Source of the DNA: Chenggangzhangella methanolivorans
Lineage (GTDB): Bacteria > Pseudomonadota > Alphaproteobacteria > Rhizobiales > Methylopilaceae
DNA: 64,000 bases
Assembly (NCBI RefSeq): GCF_019797865.1
Contig: NZ_CP081869.1
Coordinates: forward strand, 3,796,501 to 3,860,500
Direction: 5' to 3'
In this document: positions 36,485-45,918 of the stretch, piece by piece
Position numbering within the stretch: position 1 is the stretch's first letter
Layout: each line of letters opens with the position of its first letter
The notes under the pieces: model-generated
Database searches by the model: none
The model's input: the letters and a program-made list of their open reading frames with translations, nothing else
Told to the model about the DNA's origin: nothing
Made by a program: the position numbers and the translations under genes

Positions 36485-37576
36485 TCAACGCGCCGGGACG
36501 GTCACGACCGGGCCGCCGCCCTGGGGCGTCTCTGCGAGCGACATCAGCATCTGGATGACCGAGAAGGCGAGCTTGCTGTCGAAGTCGTCGTTCTCGATCC
36601 AGTAGGCGCGGCCGCGATAGTCGATGCGGGAGAATGCGTCCTTGGGGGCCTTCTCGCCGCTGCGCACCACGACGGCGGGCCGGCGCAGGATGTCGGCGTA
36701 GCTCGCCGTGCCCATGGTCGAGCCGCGCGAGACGTCGGCCTCCGACACCTCGACTTCGGAGGCGACGAAGCTCAGCACGCCGAGCATCGAGCGGGTCAGC
36801 ACCGAGACCTTGCCGCCGGCCGAGGGCGCGCGGCCATAGACGACCTCGGCCTCCGTGGAGCCCGGCCTGAAGCCGAGCATCGCCCGCGTCTCGTCGGCGA
36901 CGGCGCGCGACGCCGGGTCTCCGCCGGCCGCGATGGTCAGCATCAGCCGGCCGGCGGCCTTGGCCTTCGGGTCGCCGCCGCCCTTCTGGTCAAGCCGCAC
37001 GCCGATGAGGTCGGCCTTCTGCAGCCGGCGCAGGTTCACGAGGAGCTTGGCGAAGCCCGACGAGCCGCCGCGGCCGCCCGATTCGAGCAGCCGCACATTG
37101 GTCAGCCCGTTGACCGACTGCACCGACAGGCGGAACAGCACGTCGACCGGGATGCCGCTCACCGTCAGCGGCAGCAGCTCGCTCGGCGAGAGCGGGCGCA
37201 CGAAGCTCTGCGCGAGCGCCTCGCCGGTGACGGGCTGATAGGTGAAGGTCGGGGTCTGGCCGACGGTGACGCCGGGCGTGCCGACGACCGAATTCCAGCC
37301 CGCGGACGGCACAAGGCTCGCGCCCACCGTCTGCTGCAGCGAATAGCCGGAGATCACCTGCGTGGTCTTCAGGAACACCGGGAAATCGCCGTAGCGCAGC
37401 CGCACCACGTTGAGCAGCGTCTGGGCCTTCTGGCTGTCGCCGAGCGACTCGGAGTAGCCGATCTGGTCCTGGTAGAGCCGCTCGGGCGCGAAGCTCGAGC
37501 AGCCCGAGAGGCTAAGCGACGCCACGGCGCCGAGGCTCAGGATGAGTTTCGAGATGCCGGCCCCCGCCCGTTTCAT
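36485..37576 (-). CDS. predicted outer-membrane or periplasmic lipoprotein, function unknown
   Basis: A 363-residue protein whose N-terminus is a lipoprotein signal with lipobox LSLSGCSS (acylated Cys at about 26). The mature part begins FAPERLYQDQIGYSESLGDSQ and includes LLNVVRLRYGDFPVFLKTTQV and RIDYRGRAYWIENDDFDSK. I recognise a recurring bacterial family of hypothetical lipoproteins (LNVVRLRYxDxPxFL) but know no function for it. It is convergent with the response regulator gene with only three bases between stops. Confidence 0.75.
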   Translation of the reverse strand: MKRAGAGISKLILSLGAVASLSLSGCSSFAPERLYQDQIGYSESLGDSQKAQTLLNVVRLRYGDFPVFLKTTQVISGYSLQQTVGASLVPSAGWNSVVGTPGVTVGQTPTFTYQPVTGEALAQSFVRPLSPSELLPLTVSGIPVDVLFRLSVQSVNGLTNVRLLESGGRGGSSGFAKLLVNLRRLQKADLIGVRLDQKGGGDPKAKAAGRLMLTIAAGGDPASRAVADETRAMLGFRPGSTEAEVVYGRAPSAGGKVSVLTRSMLGVLSFVASEVEVSEADVSRGSTMGTASYADILRRPAVVVRSGEKAPKDAFSRIDYRGRAYWIENDDFDSKLAFSVIQMLMSLAETPQGGGPVVTVPAR

Positions 37577-37659
37577 CGCGCGACCCTAGCGGCGCGGGGC
37601 CACGCCGAAAACCCTCGGTCGGCGTTATGGCGACCACGCGTCGCAAGTTAGGGCAGGGC

Positions 37660-37688
37660 GCGCCGGCGGGGCGAACGGCCGCCGGCGC
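37660..37688. terminator. hairpin downstream of the prolyl oligopeptidase gene
   Basis: GCGCCGGCGG (37660-37669) and CCGCCGGCGC (37679-37688) form a perfect ten-base-pair stem with a nine-base loop, ten bases past the minus-strand stop. No T run follows, so it may stabilise the mRNA end rather than terminate by itself. Confidence 0.5.
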
Positions 37689-37697
37689 GAGGAGACT

Positions 37698-39878
37698 TCA
37701 GGGCTTGGCGCGGGTCTCAAGCCCCGCCCATTTCGCCGCGAAGGCCCACATGTCCGCGACCTCGGCGATCATCTTGTCGGTCGGCTTGCCGCCGCCGTGG
37801 CCGGCGCGCGCCTCGACGCGGAGAAGGCGCGGCTTGGGGCCGAGATCGGCGGCCTGGAGCGCCGCGACATATTTGAAGGTGTGGCTCGGGACCACGCGGT
37901 CGTCGGTGTCGGCGGTGACGGCGAGCACCGCGGGATAGTCCGCGCCGGACCGGACGTTGTGATAGGGCGAGTAGGCGATGAGCGTCGCGAAGTCCGTGTC
38001 CTTGGCCGGGTCGCCATATTCGTCGACCCAGAACTGCCCGCCGGTGAAGCGGGGGAAGCGGACCATGTCCATCACGCCGACGCCTGGAATGGCGGCGGCG
38101 AACAGGTCCGGCCGCTGGTTGGCGACGGCGCCGACGAGAAGTCCGCCGTTCGACTCGCCCTGGATCACGAGGCCGTCCTGCGAGGCGATCCCCTGCGCCT
38201 TCAGGAACTCGCCCGCCGCGATGTAGTCGTCGAACACGTTCTGCTTGTTGGCCCGCCGGCCGGCGTCGTGCCAGGCCTTGCCGTATTCGCCGCCGCCGCG
38301 AAGGTTGGCGACGGCCGCGACGCCGCCCTGTTCGACCCAGGCGAGGAGCGGCGGCGAGTAGAACGGCGCGAGCGGAATGCCGAAGCCGCCATAGCCGTAA
38401 AGCAGAGTCGGCGCCGGCCCCTCGACGTCCTTGCGGCGGATGACGAAGATCGGGATCTTGGCCCCGTCCTTCGATCCGTAGAAGCGCTGCTCCACCACGA
38501 TCCTGTCGAGGTCGATCGGGACCTTGGGCGCGGCCCAGACCGTGCTGGCGCCGGTCTCGACGTCGTAGCGATAGATCGTGGTCGGGGCGTTGTAGCTCGT
38601 GAAGACATAGAAGACCTCACGGTCGCTCGCCTCGCCGAGGAAGCCGCCCGCGGTCCCGACGCCCGGCAGCTCCCTCGCCCGCCGGCGTCCCGTCGGTCTC
38701 GAAGCGCCGGACGCGCGTCTTGACGTCCTCGAGATAGGTCAGGATCAGCTTGCCGCCGAGCAGGCCGCCGCCGCTCAGGACCGTCTGGCGCTCCGGGATG
38801 AGGTCGCTGAAGACCGGCTCGTCGCCGCCGAGGTCCATCGCCAGGACCTTGCCGCGGGCCGCGCCCTTGTTGGTCATGACGTAGAGCGTCGGTCCCTCGT
38901 TTCCGACCACGTACCAGAAGTCGCCGTCGGCGGCCGCCACCGTCTTCGGCCGCCAGTCGGCGCTGTCGAGATCGATGATCGTCAGCGCGTTGTTGCCGGC
39001 GCCGGGCGTCGAATAGACCGCGAGATAGCGGCCGTCGTCGGTCGCCTCGACCGAGTGGATGAAGTGCGGCCGCTCGGGGTCGGAATAGACGAGGCGGTCG
39101 GCGGACTGCGGCGTCCCGAGCGCGTGATGGTACACCGCATGGCCCGAGACCCCGGCCTGGAAGGTTCCGCCGGCCACGGGCTCGGGAAAGCGCGTGTAGA
39201 AGAAGCCCGCGCCGTCCTTCGACCAGGCGATCGAGGCGAAGCGGGCCCACTCGATCTTGTCGTCCAGCACGTCGCCGGTGTCGACGTTCACGACCCTGAT
39301 CACGCGCCAATCCGAGCCGTCGTGCTGGATCCCGTAGGCGACGTGCTTGCCGTCCTTGGAGGGCGCCCATTCGCCGAGCGCGGTGGCGCCGTCCTGCGAC
39401 CAGCCGTTCGGATCGATGAGGAGGCGGTCCTTGCCCGCGGCGCCGTCGCGCACATGCAGCGCCGCCTGGTTGTCGAGGCCGGCGTTGCGGGTGAAGAAAT
39501 AGCGGTCGCCGCGCTTGCGGGGCGGGGCGAGCCGCTCGTAGTTCAGCAGCGCCGAAAGCCGGTCGCGGAAGATCTTCCTGCCCGGCAGGGCCTCGAGATA
39601 GGCCTCCGTGACGTCGTTCTGCGCCGCGACCGCCGCGACCTCGCCGTCTTCCCGGATGTCGTTCTCCAGCCACCGGTAGGGATCGGAGACCTTCTGTCCG
39701 AAATGGTCCTCCACCAGTTCGACGCGCTTGGTCTGGGGATGGGCGAATGCGGGCATGATCGTCTCCGATAGCGATTGGCGAATGAGGGCGAGGGGAGGGC
39801 GGCGACCGGCAGGGCGAGCGCCGCGCACAGCAGCGCGGCCCGGAGGGGCGGCGAAGGAGGCGAGGGGCTGCGCGTCAC
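37698..39878 (-). CDS. prolyl oligopeptidase (S9A family), probably exported, frameshifted
   Basis: A serine peptidase of about 690-725 residues: a seven-bladed propeller with the opening KVSDPYRWLENDI, then an alpha/beta-hydrolase domain with YGYGGFGIPL, ANLRGGGEYGKAWHDAG, nucleophile Ser in VIQGESNGGLLVG, Asp in TADTDDRVVPSHTFK and His in RVEARAGHGGGKPTDK. An indel near 38675 separates the two parts. ATG 39756 gives a cytosolic protein. A GTG at 39878, overlapping the TetR stop as GTGA, begins a convincing signal peptide (TRSPSPPSPPLRAALLCAAL, ending PSFA) in another frame that would join after one indel near 39780. I prefer the exported form. It cleaves after proline in short peptides. Confidence 0.85.
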
Positions 39879-40541
39879 GGCCTGCCCCCGAAGACGTTCG
39901 GAATCACGGGATCGCAGATCGGCAGCGTGCTCGCCGCGCGGATCGCCTTCGCCATCTGCTCGACCACGTCTTCGAGCGTGAATGTCTGCTTGTGGCGGAT
40001 CGCCGCGACGCTGATGGTCTCGTCCACGATCCGGATCGCCGCCACCATGGTGGCGGCGCACAGGCGCACGTCGAAATCCTTGACCGAGCGGTCGAGCCGG
40101 TCGGCCACGATCGCGATCAGGGCGTCCTCGGTCTCCTGACAGGACATCAGCCAGACCGAGCGCAAATCCGGCTCCTCCGGCATGACGGCGATGAGGCGCA
40201 CGATCAGCACCTCGTCGGCGATCTCCTGCTGCGTCTTGGCGTCGAGCCGGAAGCACTCCCTGAGATGGGCCTCGATCGTGGCCTCGCGCGGCCAGCGCTT
40301 CAGCTTCTCCAGAAAGCCGCGGTGAGAGGCTGAGAACAGCGGGTCGACGCAACTCTCCTTGGTCCGGAAACCGCCAGACCGTGCGTTTGGAGAGCCCGGC
40401 CGCGGCGGCGATGTCGTCGCCGCTCGCGCCCGAGACGCCGCGCTCGAGGAAAAGCTTCGCGGCGTGGCGCGCGACCGACAAACGGGCGTCATCTCGATCG
40501 TCGACCATTGTTCCGCGTCGATGTGTGTCACTAAGTGACAT
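39875..40541 (-). CDS. TetR/AcrR-family transcriptional regulator, frameshifted
   Basis: A protein of about 220 residues. The N-terminal helix-turn-helix reads ARHAAKLFLERGVSGASGDD then IAAAAGLSKRTVWRF. One extra C near 40372 shifts the frame and the helical ligand domain continues as ESCVDPLFSASHRGFLEKLK to the stop. ATG 40541 or 40508 are both possible starts. Its stop overlaps the possible GTG start of the peptidase gene by four bases, so the two form an operon. The ligand is unknown. Confidence 0.78.
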
Positions 40542-40715
40542 TTATCGTGGCGCAAAGTGTCAGAAGTGGGGCGCGGTCGTCGACCATGCGCGATGGGCGC
40601 AGATGGCGGCCTCCGGCGCGGATGACGAAGTCGCGGACGGCGCACAAACTGTCTGGCGGATACGTATTTCTACCTATACGGTCCGTCGCGGCGATCGTCG
40701 CCGGTTGGGGGGTCC

Positions 40716-43700
40716 ATGAAGCTCGTTCGGTCGGCGCGGCTGTGGTTCAAGGAAGGAACCTCGGACAAGCTCTACGAAGTCGATCTGATCGAGAACGACG
40801 CCCTTCAGTCCGACCAGCGCTTCATCGTCAATTTCCGTTACGGCCGCCGGGGCGCGACGCTGCGCGACGGGTCGAAGACGCCGCAGCCCGTCGCGGCCGC
40901 CGCTGCCGAAAAGATCTTCGACAGCATCGTCGTCTCCAAGGTGAACGACGGATATCGCCGGACGACCAGCCCGCCGCCGCCGCCCAGACCCCCGAAGCCC
41001 CCGGGGCGTCCGGCCCGACCGCCCTGCAGGGCGAGGCGCTCGACGGACGCGGCCGCGAGCTGATCGCGCGGCTCGAGGCCTGCGTGCGAAGCCCCTGGCC
41101 CGCCCGCGACCTCGACCGGCTGGTCTGGCGCATCGGCCAGCTGAAGCTTCGCGCCGCCGGTTCCTTGCTCGTCGAGCTCGCGTCGCGGATCGGTCCTTCG
41201 GAGGCGAGCTACTCGCTCGTCTGGGCGCTTGCGCGCGCTGGGCAGGAACGCGCCGCGCCGATGCTTTCGGAGGTCGCCGCCAAGTCGAAAAGCGCGCTGA
41301 CCCACGACCTCGCACGTTTTGCGCTCGCTTCGACGCTGATGGGCGAGGCGCGGATCCACGACAGCCGCGACGGCGACATCCTCGACGCCGTCTCGCGCGC
41401 GGCCGCCGAGGCCGGCGGCCTCGTCCAGGCGCTTGTCGATCTCGGCTCGCGCGAGCCGGCCCGCGTCGGCGGCGATGGCGGCGCTCGCGCGTCGCGCGCA
41501 GGGCGATCGGGCGCGCCACGCCGCGCTCGTGGCCGCGATCCGGTCGCTGCCTGCGCGCCCGCCGTTCCTCATCGGCCTGCGCCGCCTCTTCAAGCACGCC
41601 GAGATGGCCGACGACGCCGCGCTGTTCGCCGTGACGGCGCGCGCCTTCGAGACCGCGCGGCCGATGTATGTCCGGCCGAACTATCCCAACGCCCGGCCCT
41701 GGATCCCGGAGCTCGGCGCGGGCGATCCGGATCGCCGACGTCGCGGGCCGGCCGGACGCGAAGGTCGGCCTCTCCAACGTCACGCTCGCCTATCTCAAGC
41801 GCCGCATCTGGCGCTCGCTGCGCAAGCGCGGCGAGGTCGGCGACCCGGCCTACGCCGAGCTCAGCTGCGGCTATCTGCTCAGCCTTCGGTCCGAAGACAT
41901 GTCGCCCCCTGTCGTCAAGACGTTCTGGAAGCGCGGCGACAACGGGCGCTGGAGCCGCGAGGAGCGCGCGACCGGCGGAGGCCTCAACCGCAACTGGTCC
42001 GCGAGCCAGATCCTGCGCCGCGACGATCCGCTCGCCGAGCCGCGCTATGCGAGCCTCACCTTCGGCGAGAAGCCCTCCGACACGGGCGCAACCGAGCGCC
42101 CGGAGGCCTTCGCCGCGCTCTGGGACGCCCGGCCGGACCTCGCGCTCGATCTCGCGGCCGACGGCGCGGTCGAGCCCGTGTCGCGGCTCGGGGTGCGGGT
42201 GCTGAAGGCCAATCCCGGCTTCCTGAAGAGCGTCGACGCCGCGGCGCTGCTGCGCCTGCTGCGCTCGGTCGACGTCGCGGCCCAGGGGCTCGGCTTTTCG
42301 GAGGCGCGCGACCGCCTGGCGAGCGGCGAGGCCGATCCGGCGCTGCTCGCGGCGTTGCTCGCCGCCGACTTCCCCGAGGCGCGCCGCCTCGCCGTGACGC
42401 GGATCGACCGCGACCCCTCGCTGCCCTGGAGCGACGCCGGGCTCGGCCTTGCGGCGCTCACCTCTCCGCATGACGACCTCTCCGACACCGTGCCGCGCTG
42501 GGCGGGCGAGCGGCGCGTCGACGCCGTCGTCGGGGCCGAGCTCGCCGACCGCCTCGGCGCATGGCTTCTCGCCATCGCCCCGGAGCCCGAGGAGGCGACC
42601 CAGGCGCTTATCCGCCGGGTGCGCGAACGCATCGGCGCGCTCTGGCGCGACGGCGACATGCCGATCGGCCACGCGGCGATCGACGCGTTCGCCCATCCCG
42701 CGGCCGCGGTCGTGGCCGCCGGCATCGACATCCTGGCGCTTGCGGGCGCGGACGTGTCGTCGGTTCCGAACGAGCGCTGGGCCGCGCTGCTCGGCTCGTT
42801 CGAGACCGACGTCCAGAGCGCGGCGTTGCGCCTCTTCGGCCGGCTCGACGACGACACGCTCGCAAGCCATGCGAGCCTCGTCGTCGCCTTCGCCACCGCG
42901 CCCTCGAGCGAGCTCCGCCGCGCCGCCCGGCCGCTCGTCGTGCGGCTCGCGGCGCGCGATCCGGGCCTCGCCGAGCGCCTGTCGCGCGATCTGATCGACA
43001 GCCTGTTCCGGACCGCGCCCGACGAGGCCTATCCGGGCGACGTGGTGGCGCTGCTCAAGGAGGCGACGCCCGCGCAGGTCGCCGCCATCGATCCCGGGAC
43101 GCTGTGGCGCCTGCTGCAGGCCCGCGCCAAGGGCGCGCAGCTGCTCGGCTCGACCGAGATCCAGAACCGCCCGGCCTCGCAGCTTTCTGTGCGCCAGATC
43201 GCGCGGCTCGGAAACCACCCGCATCTTGCCGCGCGGACATGGGCGCTCGCCGCGTTCCGCGACGATCCCGGCCGCTTCCAGAACGAGGCCGAGGACGCGG
43301 TGCTGCTGGTCGAAAGCGACTGGGACGACGCGCAGGAGTTCGCGCGCTCCTACTTCGACGGCTGGCCGGAGGACGCCTGGAGCCCGGCGGCGCTCGCCGT
43401 CGTCACCGACAGCGTGAAGCCCGACGTGCTCGCCTTCGCCCGCCGCCTGCTGCGCAGCCGCCTCGCCCCCGGCGACGCCGCGGCGCAGCTGACGCGCCTG
43501 CTCGAGCACCCCGCGCAGTCGATGCATCTGCTCGCCACCGAGCTCATGACCGAGGACGCCGCCGCAAGCGAGGAGGCGTTCGACAAGCTCCTGCCGCTCG
43601 CCCGCATCGTCATGCTGCAGGTCCACAAGGGACGCATCGCCAAGGACCGCGTCACGGCCTTCCTGCTGAAGGAGGCGCTGCGCGACCGCGGCCGAGCCGA

Positions 43701-43851
43701 GCGCGTCGCGCCGCTGTTCGCCGATCTCTCGATCGCCGGCGTCGCGCGCGACCGCGCCGCCGCGATCCTGGCGTTGCGCGACATCGGCGCGGCCCATCCG
43801 GGAATCGAGACACCGCTCAATCGGCGCGCGGCGCCCGTGAGGGCCGCCTGA
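40716..43851 (+). CDS. large WGR-domain protein with HEAT-like helical repeats (retron accessory protein candidate), frameshifted
   Basis: A protein of about 1045 residues. Residues 1-85 form a WGR domain (LWFKEGTSDKLYEVDLIEND, then FRYGRRGATLRDGSKT), a nucleic-acid/poly-ADP-ribose-associated module also found in MolR/YehI-type proteins. The rest is rich in Ala, Leu and Arg and reads as repeated helix pairs like HEAT repeats (for example ALLRLLRSVDVAAQ and RLAVTRIDRDPSLPWSD). Indels near 40975, 41470 and 41725 interrupt the first third; the last 700 codons are intact. The stop overlaps the next start (TGATG), so the SWIM protein is translationally coupled. The likely role is as an effector or sensor in the retron system; E. 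coli YehI/YehQ-like housekeeping clusters are the alternative. Confidence 0.75.
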
Positions 43852-45524
43852 TGAATTTCGTGCATCGCTATTTCGGCGCGACCTCGGCGTCGTCGGACGC
43901 GCTTTCGACCGCGCTCGCCTTCGCGCCCGACCTCTTGCGCGAGCCCACTTATTTCGTCGGCAAGGTGCGCCGCCACCTGCCGTTCCGCGAGGCGATCTCG
44001 GCGCTGCATCACGTCGTGGTCTCGGACCTGCGCTTCAAGCCGAAGGACCGCACCGCCTATTTCGCCTGGCTGAAGGACCACGAGGAGCAGCTGCTCGCCG
44101 AGGCCGTCGCCGAGCGCGGCGCGGTGAGGGAGCGGATCGACGCGCTTCGCGTGGAGTTCGCCGACATCCACAAGCTGTCGAGCGAGATCATGCGCCCGTT
44201 CTACGGCGCCCAGAAGCGCTACTTCGACTGGCTCTACCAGAACAACCGCGACGCCTGGTTCGTGCTGGACCCGGTCATCACCGTCCATCCCGACGAGGTG
44301 TTCTTCGAGTGCTTCAGCCTCGACGAATCCACCTATGGCCGGCTGTCCTGCGACCACGACGTGTTCGAGCGCGTCGAGGAGATGGCCTGTGGCACCACCA
44401 ACATCGACTACAGCCACGCGCTCTACGACGAGTTCCAGAAGATCCGCAGCTATCGCGACACCTCGCTCACCATCGAGCCCTCGGGCTTCGAGGTGCAGAC
44501 GGCGGGCGAGGCCAATTTCCGCGAGGAGAAGATCGACCTGCCGGACAGCTGGATGCGCGGCTTCCTGCAGGTCTCGAGCGCGATGGCGCAGCCGGCCCAC
44601 GTCGTCGACCTCGCTCCGGTCGACATGCACGCGATCCTCAGCCGTCTCGCGGCCAAGCGCGAGCGCCACGGGCCGCGGTCGCTGCGCTTCCTGCTGGAGC
44701 CCGACAAGCCGGTCGAGGTGCTGATCGAGCCGTGGAACGACCGGCTCACCTTCCGCCGCTCGATCTACAAGGGCTCCGAGCCCGCCGAGATCCGCATCTG
44801 GGGCCGGCGCCGGCTCGCCATCCTCGAACGCGCGCTGCCGCTCGCGAAATCGGTGCGGCTGCATCTGCTCGGCAGCGGCCTGCCGTCCTTCGCGGTCGTC
44901 GACTATGGCGGCCTGCGCTTCACGCTCGGGCTTTCGGGCTGGACCGCCAACGACTGGTCGCGCGCCGGCCAGTTCGACCTGCTCGCGCCCCGCACGGAGG
45001 TCGACGAGACCACCGCGCAAAAGGTGTTCGACGCGCTGAAGGGCCAGCATTTCGCGACCGTCCCCGAACTCGCCTTCGAGACGGGGCTCGACCGCTCGAT
45101 CGTGGCTGGCGCGCTCGGCCTCTATGTGCAGGCGGGCCGCGCGATGTACGACCTCGACAAGGGCGTCTATCGCCTGCGCGAGCTCGTGCGCGACCCGCTG
45201 AAGCCCGGCGCGCTGCGCTTTTCTTCGGAACAGGAGGAGAAAGCCGACCGCTTCGTCGCGGCGAGGCTCGTCACGATCGGCTCGGTGGATACGCGCGAGG
45301 GAAAACGCGTCTCCGGCGAGGTGATGGACGACGGCAAGACGCATCATCCGCGCCTCGTCATCGACGCCGACGATCGGCTCTCGACCGCGGCCTGCGACTG
45401 CTGGTTCTACGGTCACAACAAGCTGATGCGCGGCCCCTGCGAGCACATGCTGGCGCTGCGCCGGCTCTATCACTTGGAGGTCGAGGGCAAGCCCCGCGCC
45501 TTCCGGGCGGAGGGCGTGGCGTGA
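43851..45524 (+). CDS. SWIM zinc-finger protein with winged-helix-like region (WHSWIM-type, retron accessory candidate)
   Basis: A 557-residue uninterrupted protein. Near the C-terminus (about 523-545) the SWIM zinc-finger CxCx(n)CxH is present as ACDCWFYGHNKLMRGPCEHM. Before it (about 385-450) is a helix-rich stretch, TAQKVFDALKGQHFATVPEL then FETGLDRSIVAGALGLYVQA, with winged-helix character. The N-terminal half is unlike families I know. SWIM domains bind DNA or protein. The gene is coupled to the WGR/HEAT gene and precedes the retron-like non-coding region and reverse transcriptase. This set matches what I recall of the HEAT plus WHSWIM retron class (type XIII). Confidence 0.8.
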   Translation: MNFVHRYFGATSASSDALSTALAFAPDLLREPTYFVGKVRRHLPFREAISALHHVVVSDLRFKPKDRTAYFAWLKDHEEQLLAEAVAERGAVRERIDALRVEFADIHKLSSEIMRPFYGAQKRYFDWLYQNNRDAWFVLDPVITVHPDEVFFECFSLDESTYGRLSCDHDVFERVEEMACGTTNIDYSHALYDEFQKIRSYRDTSLTIEPSGFEVQTAGEANFREEKIDLPDSWMRGFLQVSSAMAQPAHVVDLAPVDMHAILSRLAAKRERHGPRSLRFLLEPDKPVEVLIEPWNDRLTFRRSIYKGSEPAEIRIWGRRRLAILERALPLAKSVRLHLLGSGLPSFAVVDYGGLRFTLGLSGWTANDWSRAGQFDLLAPRTEVDETTAQKVFDALKGQHFATVPELAFETGLDRSIVAGALGLYVQAGRAMYDLDKGVYRLRELVRDPLKPGALRFSSEQEEKADRFVAARLVTIGSVDTREGKRVSGEVMDDGKTHHPRLVIDADDRLSTAACDCWFYGHNKLMRGPCEHMLALRRLYHLEVEGKPRAFRAEGVA

Positions 45525-45623
45525 TGGTTTGCCATGCAGGCGCGGGAGCCGCGACGCTGTCCGTCCTCGCAAGGGGGAGGGGCGCGCGCGCGGCGCGTCC
45601 CGCGTTTTCGAGATTGATGGATC

Positions 45624-45917
45624 GGCGCGGGGCCCCTAAGCTCCGCGTCATGAGGGGCGCCGGCCGGCGAGGACCTTGCAATCCGGGCGGCGTTTCGCCG
45701 TCCTTGCACCTTGCCCGGCAAAGCGTCACTGGCCCGCTCTTCACTGGGGCGGCATTGGGCACCGGTGCGTGTTTACGGTTTGGGTTCGTTGAACCCAAAC
45801 ACGCACCGGTGCCCATGCCGCCTTCGAGTGGACCGGTCCAGTCCCAGGACGAGACGAAGGCAAGCCGTCCGGCGCTCCTCATCTCCCCCCTTAAGACGAT
45901 CTCCGCGGGGCCGCGCC
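45624..45917 (+). ncRNA. putative retron msr-msd non-coding RNA
   Basis: The 394-base gap between the SWIM gene and the reverse transcriptase holds no gene but has retron architecture. The ends are complementary: GGCGCGG plus CCCC (45624-45636, with a two-base bulge) pairs with GGGGCCGCGCC (45907-45917), like the a1/a2 stem. Directly after the first arm is CTAAGC, with a candidate branching G at 45640. An msr-type hairpin GGCGGCG-TTT-CGCCGTC follows at about 45685-45702. The msd part would be the very long hairpin 45748-45822, flanked by CACTGG (45728) and CCAGT (45837). The second arm ends two bases before the RT ATG. The exact ends are inference. Confidence 0.68.
45748..45822. repeat. long inverted repeat (candidate msd stem)
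   Basis: The left arm (45748-45787) begins GGCGGCAT and contains GGGCACCGGTGCGTGTTT and TTGGGTTC. The right arm (45791-45822) is GAACCCAAACACGCACC followed by GGTGCCCATGCCGCC. The right arm is fully complementary to the left, apart from eight extra bases bulged in the left arm, with a GTT loop. A 32-base-pair stem is far beyond terminator size and fits a retron msd. Confidence 0.88.
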
Positions 45918-45918
45918 C

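Noticed and set aside
45748-45822. Reading the long inverted repeat as a transcription terminator of the SWIM gene
   Set aside because: The stem is far too long, has bulges, and is not followed by a T run; position and flanking complementarity fit an msd.
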